64,000 nt of DNA from Amycolatopsis lurida (GCF_900105055.1 NZ_FNTA01000004.1:1178001-1242000), one strand, 5' to 3'. Shown: positions 50,955 through 61,593, counted from the stretch's first letter. The notes: generated from the letters alone by a model not told the origin. Translations and numbers: made by a program.

Positions 50955-51773
50955 TCAGATAGCGCCCGCACCCGACTCGATCAGCGCCTGACGCAACGGC
51001 GCCTGGATCGACGGCGCCACCGCGAAGGTCGCGTCCGGCCCCAGCTCCATGTCCTCCCCCGGCAAGGACACCCGTGCTCCCGCCTCGGCGGCGATGAGCG
51101 CCCCGGCGGCCCAGTCCCAGTGCCCGAGGCCGTGCTCGACGTAGGCGTCCAGCCAGCCCGCCGCGACCGCGCACAGGTCGAGTGACGCGGCCCCGTTGCG
51201 CCGGACGTCCCGCACCCGGGTCGCCAGTTCCGCGACGAACCGGGCCTGCTTCGTCCGCCGTTCGACCTTGTAGGCGAACCCGGTGCCGACGAGCGTCAGG
51301 TCGAGCCGCTCCGGGGCGTTGACCGTCAGCGGCCGCCCGTCGAGGAACGCGCCCTGCCCCCGTGCGGCGGTCCAGCGGCGCCCGCTGACCGGTTCGACGA
51401 CGGCGCCCGCCACCGACACCCCGCCGACCTGCGCGGCCACCGACACGGCGAACCAGGGCAGCCCGTAGAGGAAGTTCACCGTCCCGTCGATCGGGTCGAC
51501 CACCCACGTCACCCCGTCCCCGGCGATCCCGCCGCCCTCCTCGCCGAGCACGGCGTCGCCGGGGCGCAGTTCGGCGAGCCGGGCGCGCACCAGCCGTTCC
51601 GACTCGTGGTCCACCGCGGTCACCACGTCGGTGTCCGCGGATTTGGTGTCCACGCGCACCACGCGGCCCGCGTTCATCCCGGTCCAGGCCTCGTGGACCA
51701 GTTCGGCGGCCTCGCCCGCGACACGCTCGGCGACACTCTTCAGCAACGTCTCGTCAACTCCCACGTCCGCCAT
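50955..51773 (-). CDS. suhB: Inositol-1-monophosphatase
   Basis: This 272-residue enzyme dephosphorylates inositol 1-phosphate for phosphatidylinositol and mycothiol synthesis. Mg ligands are E78 (LGEEGG), D93 and D96 with the lithium-sensitive motif DPIDGT, and a late Asp in HWDWAAG. It corresponds to Rv2701c. The ATG at 51773 is chosen; an in-frame extension far upstream runs antisense through ppgK and sigA and is an artefact. It is divergent from ppgK. Confidence 0.93.
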   Translation of the reverse strand: MADVGVDETLLKSVAERVAGEAAELVHEAWTGMNAGRVVRVDTKSADTDVVTAVDHESERLVRARLAELRPGDAVLGEEGGGIAGDGVTWVVDPIDGTVNFLYGLPWFAVSVAAQVGGVSVAGAVVEPVSGRRWTAARGQGAFLDGRPLTVNAPERLDLTLVGTGFAYKVERRTKQARFVAELATRVRDVRRNGAASLDLCAVAAGWLDAYVEHGLGHWDWAAGALIAAEAGARVSLPGEDMELGPDATFAVAPSIQAPLRQALIESGAGAI

Positions 51774-51837
51774 GTCACCACATCCGGTTAAAGTCTCCGA
51801 GGCAGGCTTCTGAATCGTGCGAGAAGGGACCACGTCC

Positions 51838-52602
<765 letters not shown>

Positions 52603-52709
52603 CGCGCCCACGCTGACATCCGCGCCGCGGATGTCACTTCGGCGGGTCGCACGGCGTGTCGCGCCCGCCGGGTGGTGGTCCGCGCCGCGACGCTGTCACG
52701 TATCGTCGT

Positions 52710-52715
52710 TACAAT
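52710..52715 (+). promoter_or_regulatory. Candidate sigA promoter -10
   Basis: TACAAT is close to the actinobacterial TANNNT consensus and lies about 130 bases before the sigA GTG. The 245-base gap holds no other gene; the long leader is non-coding. Confidence 0.45.
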
Positions 52716-52847
52716 GGAACACGGCCCACGGCGGCGGCACCCGAGAGAACGAGGGAAACCGCAGGCCGAGGGTGTTCCCCGAAGTTTGAGGCAGCCGAGA
52801 CCATCACGCCTCGGCTCGTCATGATCGACCGCTGCGAAAGGGCGTAA

Positions 52848-54248
52848 GTGGCAGCCGCAAGAACCGCAACCCGAAGCGGGACGAAGACAGCGACCGCAGC
52901 CGGCGAGCCGGCCGACGAGGCAGCCACCGACGCGGCGAAGCCCGCGGCGCGCAAGACCGCCGCCAAGGCGGCCGGCGCGAAGAAGGCCCCGGCGAAGAAG
53001 GCTCCGGCCAAGAAACCCACCACCAAGGGCGTCAAGACCGAAGACGGCGATCCGGAAGACGGTCCGGTCGAGCTCGACGAAGCCGACCTCGAAACCCCGG
53101 ACCTCTCGGACCTCGAAGAGGTCGAGGTGGACGTCGTCGACGCTACCGTCACCGAAGAGACGGAAGAGGACGCGGAGTCCGACGAGGACGTCGAAGAGAC
53201 GCCCGCCCGCGGGCGCCGCACCTCGACCGACAAGAACGCCGGAAAGACCTCCGACAACCCGGACTTCGTCTGGGACGAGGAAGAGTCCGAGGCGCTGCGC
53301 CAGGCCCGCAAGGACGCCGAGCTCACCGCTTCGGCCGACTCGGTCCGCGCGTACCTCAAGCAGATCGGCAAGGTCGCCCTGCTGAACGCCGAGGAGGAGG
53401 TGGAGCTCGCCAAGCGCATCGAGGCCGGGCTCTACGCCGCCGAGCGCGTCCGCAACGCCGAGGAGGAGGGCGAGAAGCTCGTCACCCAGATGCGGCGCGA
53501 CCTCAAGTGGATCGTGCGCGACGGTGAGCGGGCGAAGAACCACCTGCTGGAGGCGAACCTCCGGCTCGTGGTCTCGCTGGCCAAGCGCTACACCGGCCGC
53601 GGCATGGCGTTCCTGGACCTGATCCAGGAGGGCAACCTCGGCCTGATCCGCGCGGTCGAGAAGTTCGACTACACCAAGGGCTACAAGTTCTCCACGTACG
53701 CCACCTGGTGGATCCGTCAGGCGATCACCCGCGCGATGGCCGACCAGGCCCGCACCATCCGTATCCCGGTGCACATGGTCGAGGTCATCAACAAGCTCGG
53801 CCGTATACAGCGTGAACTCCTGCAGGACCTCGGCCGCGAGCCCACCCCCGAAGAGCTCGCGAAGGAAATGGACATCTCCCCGGAGAAGGTCCTCGAGATC
53901 CAGCAGTACGCCCGCGAGCCGATCTCGCTCGACCAGACCATCGGCGACGAGGGCGACTCGCAGCTCGGTGACTTCATCGAAGACTCCGAGGCCGTCGTCG
54001 CGGTCGACGCGGTGTCGTTCACGCTGCTGCAGGACCAGCTCCAGTCGGTGCTGCAGACGCTGTCCGAACGTGAAGCGGGGGTGGTGCGGCTGCGGTTCGG
54101 CCTCACCGACGGCCAGCCGCGCACGCTCGACGAGATCGGCCAGGTGTACGGGGTGACCCGTGAGCGCATCCGGCAGATCGAGTCGAAGACGATGTCGAAG
54201 CTGCGTCACCCGTCGCGTTCGCAGGTGCTGCGCGACTACCTGGACTGA
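52848..54248 (+). CDS. sigA: Principal RNA polymerase sigma factor (SigA/HrdB)
   Basis: This 466-residue sigma-70 group 1 factor has a Lys/Ala-rich N-terminus with [12 protein letters not shown], an acidic linker, region 1.2 ([10 protein letters not shown]), regions 2.1-2.4 ([24 protein letters not shown] and [10 protein letters not shown], which bind core and the -10), region 3, and region 4.2 ([20 protein letters not shown], -35 recognition). The GTG start follows AAAGGGCG. It ends the conserved block and is followed by a strong terminator. Confidence 0.96.
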   Translation: MAAARTATRSGTKTATAAGEPADEAATDAAKPAARKTAAKAAGAKKAPAKKAPAKKPTTKGVKTEDGDPEDGPVELDEADLETPDLSDLEEVEVDVVDATVTEETEEDAESDEDVEETPARGRRTSTDKNAGKTSDNPDFVWDEEESEALRQARKDAELTASADSVRAYLKQIGKVALLNAEEEVELAKRIEAGLYAAERVRNAEEEGEKLVTQMRRDLKWIVRDGERAKNHLLEANLRLVVSLAKRYTGRGMAFLDLIQEGNLGLIRAVEKFDYTKGYKFSTYATWWIRQAITRAMADQARTIRIPVHMVEVINKLGRIQRELLQDLGREPTPEELAKEMDISPEKVLEIQQYAREPISLDQTIGDEGDSQLGDFIEDSEAVVAVDAVSFTLLQDQLQSVLQTLSEREAGVVRLRFGLTDGQPRTLDEIGQVYGVTRERIRQIESKTMSKLRHPSRSQVLRDYLD

Positions 54249-54267
54249 TCCCAGGGTTCACGGAAGG

Positions 54268-54298
54268 CCCCGTCACCGGTTTCGGTGGCGGGGTTTTT
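54268..54298 (+). terminator. Terminator after sigA
   Basis: Arms CCCCGTCACCG and CGGTGGCGGGG (one G-T pair) enclose GTTT and are followed by TTTTT. It starts 20 bases after the stop. Confidence 0.88.
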
Positions 54299-54342
54299 CG
54301 CGTCCGGTGTCGAATCGCGGCCCGCTCGTTCGACGCGTGGAT

Positions 54343-54861
54343 ATGACGAAACCTCACGCCACCAAGAACCTCGACCGATACGGAGCCGCGGAACTGCCGT
54401 GGAGCCGCCCGCGCGAAATCCTCGCCGAGGACACGCCCACCGCCGACCTGACCTTCTTCGTGACGACAGTCCGTCCCGACGGGCGGCCCCACTCGGCAGG
54501 CGTCGGCGCCGTCTGGGTGGACGACGCCCTGTACTTCAAGGGCGGGCCGGACACGCGCCGGTCCCGCAACCTGGCCGTGCACCCGGCGTGCGCCGTTTCG
54601 GTGCGGCTGCGGGGAATCGACCTCACGATGGAGGGCGAGGCGCACCGCGTCACCGACCCGGCGACCCTGGAGCGCGTGGCGGCGGTCTACCGGACGGGCG
54701 GCTGGCCCGCGTCGGTCGAGGGCGACGCGCTCACGGCCCCCTTCAGCGCGCCCAGCGCGGGACCGCCGCCCTGGTATCTGTACCGCTTCACCCTGCGCCG
54801 CGCGATCGGCGTGGCGGGTGCGGAGCCCCACGGCGCGACGCGCTGGGACTTCGCCCCGTGA
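54343..54861 (+). CDS. Pyridoxamine 5'-phosphate oxidase-family (split beta-barrel) protein
   Basis: This 172-residue protein has the flavin or F420-binding split-barrel pattern: FFVTTVRPDGRPHSAGVGAVWVDDALYF and RRSRNLAVHPACAVSV. The family includes FMN- and F420-dependent oxidoreductases; the cofactor here is uncertain. The ATG at 54343 is 45 bases after the sigA terminator. No clear partner; it converges with the secreted protein at 55126, with array 2 between them. Confidence 0.82.
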   Translation: MTKPHATKNLDRYGAAELPWSRPREILAEDTPTADLTFFVTTVRPDGRPHSAGVGAVWVDDALYFKGGPDTRRSRNLAVHPACAVSVRLRGIDLTMEGEAHRVTDPATLERVAAVYRTGGWPASVEGDALTAPFSAPSAGPPPWYLYRFTLRRAIGVAGAEPHGATRWDFAP

Positions 54862-54915
54862 CCTCGGACGGCCAGAGCCAAAGAGTTCCCGCCGCCGGTG
54901 CGCGGGCGGCGGTTT

Positions 54916-55050
54916 CGCGTGACTGAACGGACGACACGCGTGATTGGACGGACGACACGACTCGCGGCGGCACCTCGGCCGCGGTCGTGTCGTCCGTCCA
55001 GTCACGCGTGTCGTCCGCCGGATCACGCGTGTCGTCCGGTCAGTCACGAG
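54916..55050. repeat. 21-base-period inverted array 2
   Basis: Two direct 21-base units (54916-54936 and 54937-54957, starting CGCGTGACTGAACGG and CGCGTGATTGGACGG) face three units in the other orientation (54988-55008, 55009-55029, 55030-55050, each starting TGTCGTCC). The region, with its upstream small GC hairpin, is nearly the same as the array at 20689. It sits between convergent genes and contains no gene. Confidence 0.82.
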
Positions 55051-55125
55051 ACTTGACCACTTCCGTACCGGTGCCCCCTTGCCCGCCTGAAGCAGGCGCG
55101 TCCTCGGCTGAGCCGAGTGAAGCCG

Positions 55126-56325
55126 TCAGGGTCGGCCGGTCAAGGTCGTCCACGGAACGTGCACGGTCACCCGCTCCCGCAGTTGCTCGTTCATCAGCCA
55201 CAGTTCCCCGGTCGCCGGCCAGTACGACAGGTTCTGCGAATTCACCGGCGCGCGGCCGCTCAGCCGCGACGTCGAAGTGCCGCCGACCCCGCCGTGCAGG
55301 CACGACGGATGGTCGCCCGCCACCCCGGCGTACTCCGGGCACACGCCGGTCATCACGAAGTACCCGTTGCGCGCCACCGCTCCCTGCATGCCCCACACCG
55401 GCGACACGAAGCCTTCCTTCGCGTGCACGGTGCCATCGGCGGACACCTTCGGCAGGCCGGTCGCGCGGTCGAACGGCCACCGCAGCACCCGGCCGCCCGC
55501 CGCGTTCGGGATGTGCTCCGAGGTCACGATCGAGCCGTCACTGTGGTCGAACGACATCGTCGCGAGACACGGCCGCGTCCCGGGGGCGTTGGTGCAGCCG
55601 CCTCCGCCGGGGTACCAGTAGGCGCCGATCTGCGGCATCGCGTAGTCGTAGAACGCCGCGTGGTACTTGCCGTCCGGGCCCTTGCCGACGACGCCGGAGC
55701 TGTCGTCGACCTTCCAGAAGTGCGTGGTGTCGAAGACCCGCACCACTCCCCCGGTGGTCGCGACGAACAGCCGGTTCCCGATCCACGTCATGCCGTGGCC
55801 GTGTCCTTGCACGACGGCGAAGTTGTCGGTGGACGTCGGTTCGACGAGCAGCACGTGCCGGTATCCCAGCCCGGTAGCGTCCACAAAGGACAGACGAACC
55901 ATGGTGTCGCCCGGAGTGTGCCAGGACGCCGCCACGACCCGTTTGCCGCCGACCTTCCCGGTCGCCGCGTCCGCGTCACCGGAACCGGTCAGGCCCTGGG
56001 GGATCCAGTCGTTGGTCTTGTCGTCGTTCGCGTCTTCCCAGCAGAATCCGGCCGGTTTCAGCGCCGTCGCCAGATACGTGGCGTGGCACAACGGCCGCGC
56101 CTTCCGGTTGGCCGACGCCAGGACGTCCGGCAGGCCCTTCGGCGGGAGGTGTTTCTCCAGCGCGGCGATCCGGGCGCCGTAGGTGTCGAAGGTCGAACCG
56201 GACGTCCAGCGGAAGCCGTCGACCGTGGCCGCGTCCATCTTCGGGAAGGCGGCCGCGGCCGACGCGACCCCCGGGACGAGCGCGAACACCAGCAGGAGCG
56301 CGGCGAGAAATCCCAGCCTCTTCAT
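55126..56325 (-). CDS. Secreted protein of unknown function
   Basis: This 399-residue protein has an N-terminal signal peptide (KRLGFLAALLLVFALVP then ASA) and no later transmembrane helix, so it is exported. The mature part is rich in Gly, Trp and Tyr with repeated beta-strand-like stretches (for example GHGHGMTWIGNRLFVATTGG and VRVFDTTHFW), which could be a beta-propeller. Paired Cys residues suggest disulfides. I do not recognise a characterised family. The ATG follows GGAGG. It is downstream of a small membrane protein gene on the same strand. Confidence 0.75.
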   Translation of the reverse strand: MKRLGFLAALLLVFALVPGVASAAAAFPKMDAATVDGFRWTSGSTFDTYGARIAALEKHLPPKGLPDVLASANRKARPLCHATYLATALKPAGFCWEDANDDKTNDWIPQGLTGSGDADAATGKVGGKRVVAASWHTPGDTMVRLSFVDATGLGYRHVLLVEPTSTDNFAVVQGHGHGMTWIGNRLFVATTGGVVRVFDTTHFWKVDDSSGVVGKGPDGKYHAAFYDYAMPQIGAYWYPGGGGCTNAPGTRPCLATMSFDHSDGSIVTSEHIPNAAGGRVLRWPFDRATGLPKVSADGTVHAKEGFVSPVWGMQGAVARNGYFVMTGVCPEYAGVAGDHPSCLHGGVGGTSTSRLSGRAPVNSQNLSYWPATGELWLMNEQLRERVTVHVPWTTLTGRP

Positions 56326-56371
56326 GCCCGCGAGCCTCCCGGGCGCGCGCATACTTTCGATACAAACCGGG

Positions 56372-56749
56372 TCAGGGCACTGAAAATCCGTGCTCGGCCA
56401 GGGATTCCGCGACCCGCAGCCGTTCGATCTCCCGGTCGAAACCCTCCGGGAGCCTGTCCAGCCGGTGGTCGATCTCGACCTCCCGGCAGGCTTGGACGAG
56501 CAGCGCGTCGTACGCCTGCCTGGTGCCGTACCGGCGGACGGCGGAGGCGCCGGGCGGGAGTTCCGCCAGCAGGCGGTGCACGCGGCGGAGATCGGCGGCG
56601 AGTTTCTCGATGGGCGGGCCGATCGGGGTCTCCGGTTCACGGCGGCGACGCCACCGGCGCACCACAGCGGGGACCTTCAGCGCGCACCAGAAAAGCACCG
56701 AAGGCGCCACGGCGACAACGGCGTACAGCGTGACAGGCCCGATGGCCAT
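56372..56749 (-). CDS. Small single-pass membrane protein
   Basis: This 125-residue protein has one N-terminal transmembrane helix (about residues 5-27), a basic stop-transfer run RRWRRRRE and a cytoplasmic helical domain. No motif identifies a function. It precedes the secreted protein gene by 47 bases on the same strand, so they may be co-transcribed. Its start is 62 bases from the divergent methyltransferase gene. Confidence 0.65.
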   Translation of the reverse strand: MAIGPVTLYAVVAVAPSVLFWCALKVPAVVRRWRRRREPETPIGPPIEKLAADLRRVHRLLAELPPGASAVRRYGTRQAYDALLVQACREVEIDHRLDRLPEGFDREIERLRVAESLAEHGFSVP

Positions 56750-56811
56750 GACTCATGGTAATCCGCCGCGGGGCACCGGAGAATCCGCGAATCCGGGCTA
56801 TATTCGCGACT

Positions 56812-57603
56812 GTGCTGACCGAGAGCTACCGCTACCCGGACGCCGGCGACCACGTCACCGGCGCGTTCATCCGACGGCACGAACCCTACGACGGCTACTG
56901 GACGGCCAGTGAGGACCGCGCGCTCGGCAAGGTCGCCGACGAGCTGGCCGCGATCCTCGGCCCTCGCGAAGAGGTCACGGCGCTCGACGCCGGCTGCGGC
57001 GAAGGCCGCCTTCTCCCCTGGCTCGCGCGGTTCTCCGCCGACGTCACCGCCGCGGATCCCGACCCGGACAGGCTGGCCAAGGCGCGGGAAACCACCGCCG
57101 AGGACACCGAGTTCTCGTTCACCGTCTCCCCGATCACCGAACTGGACGGCGGCCCGTACGACCTCGTGCTGTGCAGCCACGTCATCCAGCACGTGCCGAC
57201 GCCGGACGTCGGGCCGATCCTGCGGCGGCTGGCCGGGATCACCGCGCCCGGCGGCGCGCTGGTGCTGGCCTACAGCCGGTCGCCGATCGGCCGGGGCGCG
57301 TTCAGCCTCGACAGCGTCGAAGCGGGCACCGAAGTCCGCTCTCGCCGCGTTTCGCGCGAAGAGTTCGACAAAGCGCTCCTCGACGGCGGCCCGGCGCTCC
57401 CGGTGCGCTACCTCGATCCCGAAGAAGTCGCCGCCGACGCGGCCGAGGCGGGCTGGCGCACCGCGTGGGAGTGGACGTACCACGTCCTCGACGATCTCGG
57501 CCCGGCCGACGAGCACATCGACCGCGACGAACTGGTCAACGCCTCCGGCCCGCTGCGCCGTCACCTCGGCCGGGACCTGATCACTCTCCTGCGCCGCGGA
57601 TGA
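56812..57603 (+). CDS. Class I SAM-dependent methyltransferase
   Basis: This 263-residue protein has the SAM motif I ALDAGCGEGRLLPWLA, motif II VTAADPD, and LVLCSHVIQHV before the substrate part. The acceptor is unknown. A TATATT -10 at 56799-56804 ends exactly 7 bases before the GTG and there is no Shine-Dalgarno, so the mRNA is probably leaderless. The stop overlaps the start of the membrane protein (ATGA), suggesting the two work together. Confidence 0.85.
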   Translation: MLTESYRYPDAGDHVTGAFIRRHEPYDGYWTASEDRALGKVADELAAILGPREEVTALDAGCGEGRLLPWLARFSADVTAADPDPDRLAKARETTAEDTEFSFTVSPITELDGGPYDLVLCSHVIQHVPTPDVGPILRRLAGITAPGGALVLAYSRSPIGRGAFSLDSVEAGTEVRSRRVSREEFDKALLDGGPALPVRYLDPEEVAADAAEAGWRTAWEWTYHVLDDLGPADEHIDRDELVNASGPLRRHLGRDLITLLRRG

Positions 57604-58790
57604 CCACGCTGCTCCTCACCTTCGCCTGGGCGGTCCCGCTGTCGGAGCGGGAGGCCGAGAAGGTGCTGGACGGCGGCCGGGACCGTGGGCTGCTGGTCCA
57701 TCTCGACGGGAAACTCGGCGAGGAGTGGACGGCGGCGGAGAACTTCCTGGCCAGTTACACGAAGCCGCCGCGAAGACGAGTGCTGCGCAAACGCAGGCTG
57801 TCGATCCGCGTCGGCGCGGCCGGGCTGCCGTGCGAACTCGTGGTCACCTGGCATCCCGCCTATCACGCGATGACGCTGGTCCTCGCCACCACGATCACCG
57901 GCGCGGCGGCGGACGGTCCCGCCGCGGAATTCGACCTGGCCATCGCCGTGCTGCAGAGCCTTCAGGGCCGTGAAACGGCGAACGGTGAGAAAGGGCTGCA
58001 CGGCGGCTACGGCGAGAAGACGTTTCCCTCGCTCCTCAAGACCATCACCCATATCTTCGAGGACCTGACCAGGGGCTGCGGCCTCACCGAGGGCCTGAGC
58101 CGCAAGGGCTGGTGCGTCGAGCTGCGGTCCCACGACGGGCATCCGCCCGCCCAGCGGGTCGCCGCCGACCCCCGGCCGTACTACGGGCTGGCGACCAGCG
58201 ACGAAGGCTGGCGGTTCGTGCCCCGCGAGGTCGCGAGGGACGCGCTCGGCCCGTCGTGGGGCACGCGCTCGTTCGTCGCCGCCTACACGATGGCGGGCGG
58301 GATCGTCTGCCTCAACAGCAAGGACTCCGAGTACGTCGAGCACCAGGACGAGCTGATGCGCGGCCCGTTCGGCGCCGCCGAACCGTACTTCGGCATCGAC
58401 AGCGAGATCGGCGGGCTCGACCACGGGATGCTCTTCATCCTCGAACGCGTCCTGATCCGGATGGCACTGGCCGACCAGTGGCTGGCGTCGATGAAGAAAT
58501 CCGGGAGCCGCACCCGGCTGTTGCGCGGCTCGCTCGACGACATCCTCGAGATGCTGCATTCGGTGCTGCCGCCCGAGGTCGATTCGCTGGAGCGCCGCCT
58601 GGTCACCAGCATGGGCGTGGAGCGGATCATCGCCCAGCTCGACCGCCAGGCCGAGGCGATGGACGAGGAGACCCGGTACGCCTACGAGAACACGGTGAGC
58701 GCGCGGGTCACGCGGCTCACCGTGGTCACCGTCGTCCTGACGGTCGTCACCATCGTCCTCGGCGTCCTTCAGGTGCTGGTCTCACTCTGA
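57600..58790 (+). CDS. C-terminally anchored membrane protein of unknown function
   Basis: This 396-residue protein is largely soluble and ends in a hydrophobic helix (about residues 370-393) after a coiled-coil-like stretch (LERRLVTSMGVERIIAQLD). This layout suggests a tail-anchored cytoplasmic domain. I do not recognise its family. Its start overlaps the methyltransferase stop, so co-function is likely. It overlaps the convergent small membrane gene by 9 bases at its end. Confidence 0.75.
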   Translation: MTTLLLTFAWAVPLSEREAEKVLDGGRDRGLLVHLDGKLGEEWTAAENFLASYTKPPRRRVLRKRRLSIRVGAAGLPCELVVTWHPAYHAMTLVLATTITGAAADGPAAEFDLAIAVLQSLQGRETANGEKGLHGGYGEKTFPSLLKTITHIFEDLTRGCGLTEGLSRKGWCVELRSHDGHPPAQRVAADPRPYYGLATSDEGWRFVPREVARDALGPSWGTRSFVAAYTMAGGIVCLNSKDSEYVEHQDELMRGPFGAAEPYFGIDSEIGGLDHGMLFILERVLIRMALADQWLASMKKSGSRTRLLRGSLDDILEMLHSVLPPEVDSLERRLVTSMGVERIIAQLDRQAEAMDEETRYAYENTVSARVTRLTVVTVVLTVVTIVLGVLQVLVSL

Positions 58791-58991
58791 CCGGCCGCGC
58801 TGCTTGCGGGCCCGTTCGGCGAACAGCAGTCCCACGCCCCCGGCCACCATCAGCGCGCTCACCACCACGTGCATCCCGGACGGAAGCAGGTGGAGCTGCA
58901 CGAACCAGCTCGGGTTCGTGCTGCCCAGCAACCGGTTGATCAGCCCGCCCCCGCCCTGCACCAGCAGGAGGATTCCCAGTAGTTCGATCAT
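58782..58991 (-). CDS. Small two-helix membrane protein
   Basis: This 69-residue protein has two hydrophobic segments (about residues 3-20 and 38-57) and a basic C-terminus (ERARKQRGRSE). Function is unknown. The ATG has AAGGAAGGGG upstream and overlaps the stop of the preceding membrane gene (ATGA). Its 3' end overlaps the convergent gene by 9 bases. Confidence 0.6.
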   Translation of the reverse strand: MIELLGILLLVQGGGGLINRLLGSTNPSWFVQLHLLPSGMHVVVSALMVAGGVGLLFAERARKQRGRSE

Positions 58992-59575
58992 CGTCGAGCC
59001 CCTTCCTTGACCCTCTCGTGTCTGGGGGACAGTTCCTGCCACAGCGGCCCGGTGGCGAACCAGATGGCCGTCACGACCCCCAGCCTCGGCAGCCAGCCCC
59101 ACAACGGCTCGACCTGCTCGGTGTCGCCGACCATGAAGATCAGCAGGAGCAGCACCCCCGCGGCCAGCCCGCAGGCCAGCACGCATTTGAACCAGTCACG
59201 CCATTCGGCGCGCAGCTTCTCCCGGCCCGTCGGCTTGGGCGGCGGTGGCGGCCCGCCCGCGAACCGGTGGGCGAACCGGACGTCGGCCCACTTGATCATC
59301 GAATGCCCGAACACGACGCTGAAGCCCAGGTACACCGCGGCCAGGCCGTGCACGAAATTCGCCGTGGCGCCGTTGCGCAGGTCGATGACCGTCGCGACCA
59401 GCACGACGAGATCGATCACCGGGGTCAGGAGCAGCAGCACGACACTGGTCCGCTTCAGCTTGAGCAGATAGCGGGCCACGAGGCCGGCGACGATGGCGAC
59501 CCAGAAACCGATCTCCCCGCCGGCGATCACGGCCGCCATCGGGTTTTCCGCGATGAAGTCCCAGATCTTGTTCAC
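58988..59575 (-). CDS. Four-helix membrane protein of unknown function
   Basis: This 195-residue protein has about five hydrophobic segments and a cytoplasmic Pro-rich loop (GGPPPPPKPTGREKL). The GTG at 59575 is chosen because it gives VNKIWDFIAENP just ahead of the first helix with GCGAGG upstream; a start at 59638 is possible. It is coupled to the small membrane gene downstream. It is divergent from the sensor kinase at 59686. No function can be assigned. Confidence 0.65.
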   Translation of the reverse strand: MNKIWDFIAENPMAAVIAGGEIGFWVAIVAGLVARYLLKLKRTSVVLLLLTPVIDLVVLVATVIDLRNGATANFVHGLAAVYLGFSVVFGHSMIKWADVRFAHRFAGGPPPPPKPTGREKLRAEWRDWFKCVLACGLAAGVLLLLIFMVGDTEQVEPLWGWLPRLGVVTAIWFATGPLWQELSPRHERVKEGARR

Positions 59576-59685
59576 GCCGTAAGCCTCGCCGACCGCACCG
59601 GTCCTCCGCGTCGGCGTACGGCACGAGATCACCGTCATCAGTTAGTAGGACCCCGCGGCCCGTCCCGGTGTGCTGGGATGGGACG

Positions 59686-60885
59686 GTGCCCACGCTCGTC
59701 CCGCGCCTGAACCACCTCGCCGAATGGAAACAGGACCTCGCCATCGCCTTCGGCACCTGGGTCCTCGGCGTGCTGGTCTATCTCAGCGGGATGCACGTGC
59801 TGCTCAACGGCAAGGACGACACGCCGCTGTGGATCCGGCTGACCGAACTGACCGTGTTGTGCCTCCTGCAAGTGCTGCGCCGCAAAGTCCCCTGGGGACT
59901 GCTGTGCGGGCTCGTCGTCCTCGGCGTGGACATCGCGTTCGGTCCCTCGCTTCCGATCTTCGTCATCTTCACCGACTTCCTCTACGCGACCACGCTGTAC
60001 GGCTCACGACGCGTCAGCAGGGTGATGATCGGCGTCGCCGCGGTCGGGACGCTCGGGGCGGTCTGCCTGGCGCTCCTCTTCTCCGCGCAGTGGCGAACGG
60101 CGATCCTTGTCGCGTTCGCCTTCCTACCGTTCCTGGTCACCCCGGTGTGGTGGGCGGCCAACGTCCGTCAGCAACGGGACATCGCCCACAACGAGCGGGC
60201 GAACGCGGTCCAGCTGGCCACGATCGGCGAACTGGACCGGAAGGCCGCCGTCGCGGGGGAACGCTCGAAGATGGCGCGGGATCTGCACGACGTCATCGCC
60301 GGGCATCTCTCGGCGATCGCGATCCAGTCCGAGGCCGCGCTGTCGATGGCCACCGCCGACCCGGCACTGTCCAGGAAGGTCCTGGAATCGGTACGGGAGA
60401 ACAGTGTGAGCGCGCTGGACGAGATGCGCGCGATGATCGGGCTGTTGCGCGCGGATCCGTCCACCGGGGACAGCGAGATCGAACCGACCGCGCCCGCCCG
60501 GCTGGCCGAACTGTCCAAACTGGTCGAGTCCGCGCGGGCGAGCGGGCTGGAGGTCGAGATCGGTTCCACCCCCGGCCAGTCCTCCCACCTGCCCGCCGCG
60601 GTCGACCTGACCGCGTACCGGATCGCGCAGGAGGCGCTCACCAACGCGGCCAAGCACGCCGCGGGTGGCCGGGCCGTGCTCGACATCCGCGCCGACGGAG
60701 GCATACTCACCGTCGAGGTGCGCAACGATCTTCGTCCCGGCTCCGGCTCGGGTGACGACGGCGGGACCGGACTCGGCCTGCTGAACATGCGGGAACGCGC
60801 CGCCGCGGTGGGCGGCACTCTCGCCGCCGGGCCGTCCGGCGGTGGCTGGCTGGTCCGTGCCGAACTGCCTCTGGAGGGGTCTTGA
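59686..60885 (+). CDS. Sensor histidine kinase (NarL-system, HisKA_3 type)
   Basis: This 399-residue protein has about four transmembrane helices in residues 20-160, then a HisKA_3 domain with H201 (MARDLHDVIAGHLSAIAIQ) and a HATPase domain with ALTNAAKHA and GTGLGLLNMRERA. It phosphorylates the response regulator encoded next. The GTG at 59686 has GGGATGGGA upstream; a GTG at 59668 is an alternative. The stop overlaps the regulator start (TTGA). The signal is unknown. Confidence 0.92.
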   Translation: MPTLVPRLNHLAEWKQDLAIAFGTWVLGVLVYLSGMHVLLNGKDDTPLWIRLTELTVLCLLQVLRRKVPWGLLCGLVVLGVDIAFGPSLPIFVIFTDFLYATTLYGSRRVSRVMIGVAAVGTLGAVCLALLFSAQWRTAILVAFAFLPFLVTPVWWAANVRQQRDIAHNERANAVQLATIGELDRKAAVAGERSKMARDLHDVIAGHLSAIAIQSEAALSMATADPALSRKVLESVRENSVSALDEMRAMIGLLRADPSTGDSEIEPTAPARLAELSKLVESARASGLEVEIGSTPGQSSHLPAAVDLTAYRIAQEALTNAAKHAAGGRAVLDIRADGGILTVEVRNDLRPGSGSGDDGGTGLGLLNMRERAAAVGGTLAAGPSGGGWLVRAELPLEGS

Positions 60886-61544
60886 GCGACGGGAACATCA
60901 AGGTGCTGGTCGCCGACGACCACGGCGCCATCCGTGCCGGGTTGATGATGATCCTCGGCAACGCCGAGGGCATCGAGGTGGTCGGCGAAGCGGCGGACGG
61001 CGCCACCGCCGTCCGGCAGGCGAAGGCGCTGAAACCGGACGTCGTGCTGATGGACGTGCGCATGCCCGGCGTCGACGGCATCGCGGCCACGCGGGAGCTG
61101 ACCGCGGAGGGACTGTGCGAAGTCCTCGTGCTGACGACGTTCGATCTCGACGAGTACGTCCACGCCGCGCTGCGGGCGGGCGCGGCCGGGTTCCTGCTGA
61201 AGTCGGTCGAAGCGTCGCGGCTGATCGAGGCGGTGAAACTGGTCGCGGCGGGTGAAGGAGTGCTCGCCCCGCAGGTCACGCGGAAGCTGATCGCCGCCTT
61301 CGCCGCGGGGACCCGCGAGCCTTCCCTGGCCCCCGACGGGCTCGAAGACCTGACCGAACGCGAGCGCGAAGTGCTGGCGTGCCTGGGCGGCGGCCTGTCC
61401 AACGCGCAGATCGGGACCCGCCTGCACATCGGCGAGACCACGGTGAAAACGCATGTTTCCCGCGTGCTGACGAAGCTGGAACTACGGTCGCGGGTGCAGG
61501 CGGCGATCCTCGCCCAGGAGAACGGCGTCGTCCTGGAGGGGTGA
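60882..61544 (+). CDS. NarL/FixJ-family response regulator
   Basis: This 220-residue protein has a receiver domain (DD at 12-13, phospho-acceptor D58 in VVLMDVRMPG, K in FLLKS) and a LuxR-type helix-turn-helix (LTEREREVLACLGGGLSNAQIG split over residues 153-174, then TTVKTHVSRVLTKL). The start is a TTG with GGAGGGG upstream, overlapping the kinase stop. Targets are unknown; the permease at 61594 is adjacent but may have its own leaderless promoter. Confidence 0.93.
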   Translation: MSDGNIKVLVADDHGAIRAGLMMILGNAEGIEVVGEAADGATAVRQAKALKPDVVLMDVRMPGVDGIAATRELTAEGLCEVLVLTTFDLDEYVHAALRAGAAGFLLKSVEASRLIEAVKLVAAGEGVLAPQVTRKLIAAFAAGTREPSLAPDGLEDLTEREREVLACLGGGLSNAQIGTRLHIGETTVKTHVSRVLTKLELRSRVQAAILAQENGVVLEG

Positions 61545-61593
61545 ACTCCCACCGATCTGCGAGGCAGCCGGTGATCTTCTAGCGTGACCCTTC

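Noticed and set aside
54916-55050. CRISPR array
   Set aside because: The units have 21-base periods with no unique spacers and switch orientation; no cas genes are nearby.
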